Shown: piece after piece, positions 6,793-11,795 of the stretch
Position numbering within the stretch: the stretch's first letter is position 1
How the letters are laid out: every line of letters starts with the position of its first letter
NCBI GenBank assembly: GCA_964458125.1
Contig: CAYWHE010000127.1
Location: forward strand, 1-11,795
Length of the DNA: 11,795 nt
From: CAYWHE01 sp964458125
Lineage (GTDB): Bacteria; Bacteroidota; Bacteroidia; AKYH767-A; OLB10
Direction: 5' to 3'
Translations under genes and position numbers: made by a program
Notes under the pieces: generated by a model
Told to the model about the DNA's origin: nothing
What the model saw: only the letters and a program-made list of their open reading frames with translations
Databases searched by the model: none

Positions 6793-7914
6793 CTAGAATT
6801 TTTCCTTCAATCTTAAAAAATAATCTTCAAAGTACCGGTAACTGAATGTGCAAACGAGGATGGAAAAACCAAGGGCAAGAAGACCCCTGATCAGTTGGCT
6901 GGAAAACTGGTCAACCGCTGGAAATGCATATCGCCAACCCAGTTCCACAAATTGAATGCAGATGGGATGCAGTAAATACAATCCATAGGTTATCCTGCCA
7001 AGTGAGGCAAGTAGTTTCCAGTCACCGTATTTTTTAATGGAATGATCCGAAAAATTCTGTTCCAGGATAATAAAGATGAAAAATAAGGATTCAAAAATTC
7101 TGACGAATACACTGAAGGTTGTTATTTTTTGTAATGTCCCTTCGTAAATCAGCAACGTAAAGCCAAGCAAATAGGCCAGGACAATAGGCGCCCGTTTGAT
7201 CGCTTTTAATTTTGGAAGGAAATGTTGGTTGTACAGGCATAAATAAGCCGCATATCCACCGATGGCCAGGTCATTAATAACTGAAAGGGTGTGAAAATAT
7301 AAAACCGTTCTTTCATGCTCATGAACCAAACGGAAAAAAAGGCTTGCCAGGATAACCGCAGGAAAAATAAAGCGGTAGTATTTCACCGGAATAAACCTGA
7401 ACAGCAGGGGCCATACCAGGTAAAATTGTTCTTCTATGGCCACGGACCAGGTGATGGAAATCATGGCGACATTCTGACCCGGGAATAAATTTATGGCCCT
7501 GATGATATCAAAATTACTTAAAAAGATAAAGTGCATCCATGTTGCATACACATATTCAAAGGAAACAAGGCCTAAAACCTCTTTAAGGCTGGGGTATAGG
7601 ATCAGGGTGAAAATAATGACCGCATAATATAACGGCCATATTCTCAGGGCTCTTCTGATGTAAAAAAAATGAACTTTTATTTTTCCCGTTTGTATTATTT
7701 CACGTAAAATAAGATAAGTAATCAGGAAGCCGCTCAATACAAAAAAGAAGGAAACCCCTAATGCTCCGTTACACAGGAAGGTGATCAGTTTTGATATGAA
7801 ATCGTCTGACCTCAGGTCAAATGCCGGACGAAAGGCATGCTGGCAGAATACCAGAAAAAAGGCAAAGAATCGGAGGGTGTCAAGTGATTTAAAAAAGATT
7901 TTTTGGGTGGTCAT
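6793..7914 (-). CDS. Membrane acyltransferase, OafA/YrhL-type (acyltransferase 3 family)
   Basis: 373 residues with about ten hydrophobic segments along the whole length, so an inner-membrane protein. Family motifs: His26 in FCQHAF at the end of the first segment, FFFVLSGFLIT (56-66), the basic RRALRIWPLYY (87-97), WSVAIEEQFYLVWPLL (156-171), and SLGRITYGLYLLHP and SYRYFEDYF near the C-terminus. Relatives move acetyl or other acyl groups onto sugars of O-antigen, peptidoglycan or exopolysaccharide; the acceptor here cannot be told. There is no added SGNH domain. The start lies 47 bases downstream of the purM stop on the same strand, so read-through from purM is likely. The sequence is visibly richer in A/T (many AAA and TTT codons) than purM and prfA on either side, which suggests later acquisition. 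Confidence 0.92.
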   Translation of the reverse strand: MTTQKIFFKSLDTLRFFAFFLVFCQHAFRPAFDLRSDDFISKLITFLCNGALGVSFFFVLSGFLITYLILREIIQTGKIKVHFFYIRRALRIWPLYYAVIIFTLILYPSLKEVLGLVSFEYVYATWMHFIFLSNFDIIRAINLFPGQNVAMISITWSVAIEEQFYLVWPLLFRFIPVKYYRFIFPAVILASLFFRLVHEHERTVLYFHTLSVINDLAIGGYAAYLCLYNQHFLPKLKAIKRAPIVLAYLLGFTLLIYEGTLQKITTFSVFVRIFESLFFIFIILEQNFSDHSIKKYGDWKLLASLGRITYGLYLLHPICIQFVELGWRYAFPAVDQFSSQLIRGLLALGFSILVCTFSYRYFEDYFLRLKEKF

Positions 7915-7961
7915 GGGAGCTGATCTTATTCCTGGCCTTTCTTTTTTAAATCAGGGCCTGA

Positions 7962-9200
7962 TCAGGAAATGTATTCTAAATCACCATCAGGAGCGTAAAT
8001 GCTTAGTTTTTTTCCGGTATGCGCTTCACAGTGGCCGATGATCTGTGCATCGAGCCGGAACTCTTTGCAAAGACCCAGGATTTCCGGTGCCACATCCGGT
8101 GTGGTATATAGTTCCATCCGGTGCCCCATATTAAACACACGGTACATCTCTTCCCAGGGTGTGCGGGATTGCTGGCGGATAAGCTGAAAAAGCGGGGGAA
8201 CGGGGAACAGGTTATTTTTGACTATATGAAGGTTGTCAATAAAATGCAGGATTTTGGTCTGACCGCCACCGCTGCAATGAACCATGCCATGTATGTGTTG
8301 GCGGAACAAATCGAGTATCTTTTTAATAACAGGGGCATAGGTGCGGGTAGGTGATAAAACAAGTTTTCCGGCCGTGATGCGGATCGAATCCTGATCATGA
8401 CCCTGTTGTTCCCGGCTCACCAGTTTCCACCTGGTATCTTTTATTTCAATCAGATCGGTGAGGGACATGTTGCCGGAGTATACAAACCGTTCATCAGTCG
8501 TTTCATCATATGTTTCCGGGTACCGGATGCCGGTTGCCTGGTTGAAAACATCGTGGCGTGCCGAAGTGAGCCCGTTACTGCCCATACCGCCGTTGTATTC
8601 CGTTTCATACGTAGTTTGTCCACAGGATGACAGTCCGATGATGACATCTCCTTCGGCAATGCGGCTGTTATCGATGACATCATCCCTTTTCATCCGGGCT
8701 GTTACTGTTGAATCCACGATCACGGTCCTTACCAGGTCGCCAACATCGGCTGTTTCTCCTCCGGTGGTATGAATGGAAATCCCATGCTGATTCAGGGATG
8801 CCACCAATTCTTCGGTGCCTTCAATGATGGCTGCAATGACTTCACCCGGTATGCGGTGTTTATTCCGGCCAATCGTGGAGGATAGCAGGATGTTCGTGGT
8901 GGCGCCCACGCAGAGCAGGTCATCGGTATTCATCACCAGGGCGTCCTGGGCAATGCCTTTCCAAACCGAGAGGTCACCGGTTTCCTTCCAGTAAGCATAA
9001 GCGAGTGAAGATTTGGTGCCGGCTCCGTCGGCATGCATGATGTTGCAGAAAGCTTCATCGCCACATAAAAAGTCAGGAACGACCTTGCAGAATGCCTTTG
9101 GAAAAAGTCCTTTATCCAGGTTTCGGATGGCCTGGTGTACGTCCTCCTTTTTGGCGGAAACCCCACGGGCCGCATAGCGTTCAGGTTTTTCGGTGTTCAT
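7962..9200 (-). CDS. purM: PurM-like AIR synthase (phosphoribosylformylglycinamidine cyclo-ligase), Bacteroidota long form
   Basis: 412 residues. PurM closes the imidazole ring of FGAM with ATP to give AIR in purine synthesis. It resembles the divergent AIR-synthase form of Bacteroides as I recall it: RGVSAKKEDVHQAI (12-25), NIMHADGAGTKSSLAY (53-68), QDALVMNTDDLLCVGA (85-100), TTGGETADVGDLVRT (145-159), EYNGGMGSNGLTSARHDVF (201-219), LVLSPTRTYAPVIKK (280-294), HGMVHCSGG (304-312) and VFNMGHRME (355-363). The start at 9200 gives a short lead before RYAARGVSA; the frame extends 35 codons further but into the upstream terminator. Residues about 252-274 (IKDTRW ... GHDQDS) look like an extra stretch between LTD and AGKLVLSP. 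It is the first gene of the minus-strand run with the acyltransferase gene, prfA and pyrF. Confidence 0.92.
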   Translation of the reverse strand: MNTEKPERYAARGVSAKKEDVHQAIRNLDKGLFPKAFCKVVPDFLCGDEAFCNIMHADGAGTKSSLAYAYWKETGDLSVWKGIAQDALVMNTDDLLCVGATTNILLSSTIGRNKHRIPGEVIAAIIEGTEELVASLNQHGISIHTTGGETADVGDLVRTVIVDSTVTARMKRDDVIDNSRIAEGDVIIGLSSCGQTTYETEYNGGMGSNGLTSARHDVFNQATGIRYPETYDETTDERFVYSGNMSLTDLIEIKDTRWKLVSREQQGHDQDSIRITAGKLVLSPTRTYAPVIKKILDLFRQHIHGMVHCSGGGQTKILHFIDNLHIVKNNLFPVPPLFQLIRQQSRTPWEEMYRVFNMGHRMELYTTPDVAPEILGLCKEFRLDAQIIGHCEAHTGKKLSIYAPDGDLEYIS

Positions 9201-9225
9201 CAATGGAAATCCAGGCGTCAGTATG

Positions 9226-9233
9226 CAAAGGTG
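9226..9233 (-). promoter_or_regulatory. Possible -7 box upstream of purM
   Basis: The minus strand reads CACCTTTG then C, one mismatch from TAnnTTTG, 25 bases before the purM ATG and directly after the T run of the preceding terminator. It shares ACCTTTG with the prfA box. No -33 TTG is seen. Confidence 0.3.
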
Positions 9234-9234
9234 C

Positions 9235-9270
9235 AAAAAAAAACAGCCCCGGATCATCGAACCGGGGCTG
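9235..9270 (-). terminator. Rho-independent terminator of the PorE-like gene
   Basis: On the minus strand CAGCCCCGG pairs with CCGGGGCTG (9262-9270 with 9244-9252) around a 9-base loop and is followed by nine T (complement of 9235-9243). It begins 18 bases after the stop codon at 9289-9291. Confidence 0.93.
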
Positions 9271-9288
9271 CCTTTTGAAATTAATCCA

Positions 9289-11283
9289 CTATTGTTTAGG
9301 AACAAATGTCGTATTCAGTACTTTGAACTCCGTCCAGCGGTTCAACTGGTTGGCTTTTTCAAAGTCTGCTTTGTTGAGTTTTTTGATGTATTCTTCGGTC
9401 AGCACATCGCCTGCTTTAAAGGGAGCGAATTCGGCATCCATTGGAGGTTGCGGGATCACGCGGGGGTTGGTTTCGCCCATTCCTTCCCATTGCAGCCTGT
9501 CTTTGTCAACACCGGCCTTGATCAGGTAATCCACAACGGATTTTGCGCGCCTGTTGGACAGATCAACGTTGTATTTATCATCAGCCCGGAAGTCGCAATG
9601 TGAACGTATGCTGATGGTAATCGTCGGGTTTTCATCCAGTACCTTGATCAGCTTATCCAGCTCGGTTTTGGATTCGGGACGAAGCGTGGCCTTGTCGAGG
9701 TCATAATAAATATCTTTCAGCTCAATCGGGGTCTTGGTAGATTTCAGCGGGAAGTCGAAGTCTCCAATAAACTCTTTGGTCTCATCCAGGCCAACGGTAG
9801 ATACTTCGAGGAATTTGGTCAGGTAACCGGTATAGGATGCGGAAACCTTATATTTTACTTCCGGTTTCAAATCGTAACGGTAGGTGCCGTCTTCGCCTGT
9901 AACCACGCTCAGGTTGGTTCCATCGCTGCCGAATAATTCCACTTTGGCACCGGCTATGCTTTCTTTCGTATCGGTATCATACACACGGCCCTTGATCCAG
10001 AAAACCGGGGGAGGCACTTCAAAGGTGTATATATCATCCTGGCCGGCCCCGCCTTCACGGTTGGAGGAAAGGTAACCGGTGGTTTTGGAATCCCAGATCA
10101 TGGAGAAATCATCACCTGCGGAGTTGACGGGAGACATCAGGTTAACTGGTTCGGACCATACACCTCCTTCGTTGACAGAGGAGAAAATATCCAGGCCACC
10201 CATTCCCGGTCGCCCGTTGGAGGAGAAATAAAATTTACCGTTGGAAGCCACGACAGGAAACATCTCATCTCCTGCAGAGTTGATGGATGCGCCAAGGTTT
10301 ACCGGGGCGCCCCAGGAACCGTTCTCCTTATTATAGATGCTCATCCAGATATCTTTTCCGCCCAGGCCTCCCGGCATGTCGGAAACGAAATACAGCGTGT
10401 TGTCATCAGCCGAAAGGGCAGGCTGACCGGTGGTATAATCGTCACCGTTGATGGAAATGGACTCCGGATCACTCCAGGTGGTTCCGTTCAGGGTAACTTT
10501 ATAGATATGACCGATATAGGGCTTGTTCTTCACTTTTGGAACGCGTGACAGGTACAGGGTTGTTCCTTTGCTGTCAATGCAGGCAGCGCCATCACTGGCA
10601 TCGGAGTTAATGGTGGAGGAAACCAGAACAGGAATGCTCCATTTTCCGTTGTTATCCTTGGTGGTTTTAAACAGGTCAAAGAACTTCTCGCCGACCCAGT
10701 TATCATTATTATCACCGGTTGATTCTTCCCTGGAAGAGGTGAAAAACATGGTGTTTTTATCGGCAGGGTTCAGGAATTCACCAAAATCATAATATTTGGT
10801 GTTGATCGGTGTGAAATTATTAACCTTGAACCGGGTCGGTTTGTCCTTCCATCCCTGGGCGGCCTGGCAGGACTGAATGGCCTGGTCCGCTTTGGGGTCG
10901 GAGGGCTGCTTGGTTTTATAGTTGTTGTATTGTACGATGGCCTCATCGTATTTGCCGCTGGCTTTCAGGGCATCTCCAAATTGAAAAATGGCATTGTCGT
11001 CAGCATATCCGCCTTTTATAGCTTTTTCATACCAGTTGGCAGCCTCCTTGAAATTGGATATGTTGCGGTAACATTCGGCACATTTATAGGCGGCTTCCGC
11101 TTTAACCTGCTTGGTTTTTTTGGTGTACGCTTTTTTATAGAGATCGATGGCCTTTGAATATTCTGCATTATTGTAGGCTTTATCAGCCTTTGGCAGTTTA
11201 CTCTTTTTCTGTTTTTGAGCATCTGCCGGAGCCGCAAAAACGAATGCAAGGATCAGCGCGATAAAAAAACCTGTTTGTTTCAT
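9289..11283 (-). CDS. PorE-like TPR / PD40 beta-propeller / OmpA-family protein
   Basis: 664 residues. A signal peptide (about 1-22, ending ADA|QKQ) precedes TPR repeats (about 33-145; YSKAIDLYKKAY, FKEAANWYEKAIKGG, YDEAIVQYNNY). A PD40 beta-propeller follows (about 165-425; LSADDNTLYFVSDMPGG, SNGKFYFSSNGRPGMGGLDIF, TTGYLSSNREGG), then a carboxypeptidase-regulatory-like fold (429-512; IKGRVYDTDTKESIAGAKVEL), then an OmpA peptidoglycan-binding domain (about 521-610). Asp564 and Arg579, 15 residues apart, match the pair that holds diaminopimelate in OmpA-like domains. This order matches PorE of Porphyromonas gingivalis, which anchors the T9SS to peptidoglycan. PorE is a lipoprotein, while no lipobox cysteine is present here, so it may be a paralogue. 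It is expected in the periplasm bound to the wall. It lies downstream of glnN but has its own promoter and terminator. Confidence 0.92.
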   Translation of the reverse strand: MKQTGFFIALILAFVFAAPADAQKQKKSKLPKADKAYNNAEYSKAIDLYKKAYTKKTKQVKAEAAYKCAECYRNISNFKEAANWYEKAIKGGYADDNAIFQFGDALKASGKYDEAIVQYNNYKTKQPSDPKADQAIQSCQAAQGWKDKPTRFKVNNFTPINTKYYDFGEFLNPADKNTMFFTSSREESTGDNNDNWVGEKFFDLFKTTKDNNGKWSIPVLVSSTINSDASDGAACIDSKGTTLYLSRVPKVKNKPYIGHIYKVTLNGTTWSDPESISINGDDYTTGQPALSADDNTLYFVSDMPGGLGGKDIWMSIYNKENGSWGAPVNLGASINSAGDEMFPVVASNGKFYFSSNGRPGMGGLDIFSSVNEGGVWSEPVNLMSPVNSAGDDFSMIWDSKTTGYLSSNREGGAGQDDIYTFEVPPPVFWIKGRVYDTDTKESIAGAKVELFGSDGTNLSVVTGEDGTYRYDLKPEVKYKVSASYTGYLTKFLEVSTVGLDETKEFIGDFDFPLKSTKTPIELKDIYYDLDKATLRPESKTELDKLIKVLDENPTITISIRSHCDFRADDKYNVDLSNRRAKSVVDYLIKAGVDKDRLQWEGMGETNPRVIPQPPMDAEFAPFKAGDVLTEEYIKKLNKADFEKANQLNRWTEFKVLNTTFVPKQ

Positions 11284-11330
11284 ATCAGATGGATTATGTC
11301 TTTTGTTTAGGTAGAAAATTTAATGAAAGG

Positions 11331-11360
11331 CAAAGGAAAAAATTTTTTTCTTTAAAACAA
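11331..11360 (-). promoter_or_regulatory. Promoter of the PorE-like gene
   Basis: The minus strand has TTG (complement of 11358-11360), a 19-base spacer, then TTCCTTTG followed by C (complement of 11331-11338). This fits TTG-N19-TAnnTTTG with one mismatch. The -7 box ends 47 bases before the ATG, predicting a leader of about 40 bases. The best two-part promoter in the window. Confidence 0.55.
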
Positions 11361-11377
11361 AAAAATACAAAAAAATA
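11358..11377. repeat. Two tandem 10-base A-tract repeats upstream of the promoter
   Basis: CAAAAAAATA occurs twice back to back (11358-11367 and 11368-11377), putting two A7 tracts exactly one helical turn apart. Further A/T tracts lie at 11337-11357. Phased A-tracts bend DNA, and here they sit at and just upstream of the -33 element. Confidence 0.6.
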
Positions 11378-11419
11378 CAGGGATATTTTAGACCCAAACA
11401 GAACATTCACCTGAAATAA

Positions 11420-11441
11420 GTTGAATTTAAGGAAATTCAAC
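11420..11441. repeat. Perfect inverted repeat, 9-base arms
   Basis: GTTGAATTT (11420-11428) and AAATTCAAC (11433-11441) are perfect complements separated by AAGG. It lies between the glnN terminator and the PorE-like gene's promoter, about 60 bases upstream of the -33 element. It could be a regulator site; with no T run it is not a typical terminator. Confidence 0.5.
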
Positions 11442-11510
11442 GACAGAATTGATAATTTTCAGGGGCTGTCCGGTTCCAGGGAGGAAAAAACGATTACATG
11501 CCGGGAGCCG

Positions 11511-11541
11511 AAAAAAAATCCCGCTGCCGGGAGCGGGATTT
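11511..11541 (-). terminator. Rho-independent terminator of glnN
   Basis: On the minus strand AAATCCCGCT (complement of 11532-11541) pairs with AGCGGGATTT (complement of 11516-11525) around a 6-base loop and is followed by T to the complement of 11511. It begins 17 bases after the glnN stop codon. Confidence 0.92.
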
Positions 11542-11558
11542 GACTGATTCCGGATGGA

Positions 11559-11795
11559 TTACCGGATGGAGACCATTTCCCGGTATTTGGGCAAAGGCCA
11601 TGAATCATCGTCGATAAGCATTTCCAGTTTATCCACGTGGTAACGGATGGGGTCAAAGTACGCTTTCACCTTATCACAATAAACAATGGCTTTTGAACGG
11701 GTATCGGAGATGATATTGGCTTTTTTCCTGGCATCGATCATTTTTTCCACGTTGGCCTTAATCGCGGTGATATGCCCTGAGATTTCCCGGATCAT
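11559..11795 (-). CDS. glnN: Glutamine synthetase type III, C-terminal end (5' part outside window)
   Basis: 78 residues are visible, ending at a TAA (11559-11561). The frame is open to the window edge, and the methionine at the edge is internal. The sequence matches the C-terminus of the large type III glutamine synthetases of Bacteroidota as I know them: REISGHITAIKANVEKM, ARKKAN, AIVYCDKVKAYFDPIRYHVD, and the ending LEMLIDDDSWPLPKYREM. These enzymes of roughly 700-730 residues make glutamine from glutamate, ammonia and ATP in the cytoplasm. The catalytic domain is not in the window, so activity cannot be judged. Identification rests on the characteristic tail alone. Confidence 0.88.
   Translation of the reverse strand: MIREISGHITAIKANVEKMIDARKKANIISDTRSKAIVYCDKVKAYFDPIRYHVDKLEMLIDDDSWPLPKYREMVSIR

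Noticed and set aside
7950..7962. ATCAGG-G-CCTGAT dyad at the end of purM
   Set aside because: The one-base centre cannot form a hairpin and part of it lies in the purM stop codon; no T run follows.
9201..9305. Upstream extension of purM by 35 residues
   Set aside because: It would run through the terminator hairpin of the PorE-like gene and even overlap that gene's end; the family begins near the ATG at 9200.

Overview
The window looks like chromosomal DNA from a member of the Bacteroidota, probably of the Bacteroidia/Bacteroidales type. Several independent signs agree: a type IX secretion (T9SS) cargo protein with Ig-like modules and a C-terminal sorting domain; a PorE-like OmpA-family protein; the C-terminus of a type III glutamine synthetase; a long-form, divergent PurM; a prfA-pyrF pair next to purM; and promoter-like TAnnTTTG boxes with little use of Shine-Dalgarno sequences. 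No rRNA, tRNA, CRISPR array, transposase, integrase or phage gene is visible.

Layout, left to right. (1) Bases 1-1149 (+) are the 3' end of a large secreted T9SS cargo gene, closed by a strong terminator and followed by a cluster of hairpins (1201-1306). (2) An ElaA-like GNAT acetyltransferase (1311-1772, -) converges on it. (3) A small conserved protein of unknown function with a Tudor-like N-terminus (1999-2541, +) is preceded by a 20-codon reading frame that overlaps its start as ATGA. (4) purC (2575-3540, -). (5) An exported dienelactone-hydrolase-family protein (3657-4511, +). (6) A minus-strand run purM-like (7962-9200), membrane acyltransferase (6793-7914), prfA (5513-6580), pyrF (4601-5422), read from right to left. 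(7) A PorE-like TPR/beta-propeller/OmpA protein (9289-11283, -) with a strong terminator and a recognisable promoter. (8) The 3' end of glnN (11559-11795, -) with its terminator.

The genes are mostly housekeeping. purC and purM serve purine synthesis, pyrF pyrimidine synthesis, glnN nitrogen assimilation (glutamine is the amide donor for both nucleotide pathways), and prfA translation termination. The envelope theme is separate: a T9SS cargo at one end, a T9SS-associated type of peptidoglycan-binding protein at the other, an exported hydrolase and a membrane acyltransferase between them. No stretch without a gene exceeds 300 bases. I see no clear undescribed multi-gene system. The most useful leads are the Tudor-like protein with its coupled leader frame, the acyltransferase sitting inside purM-prfA-pyrF, an in-frame insertion in PurM, and the hairpin cluster behind the T9SS cargo gene.
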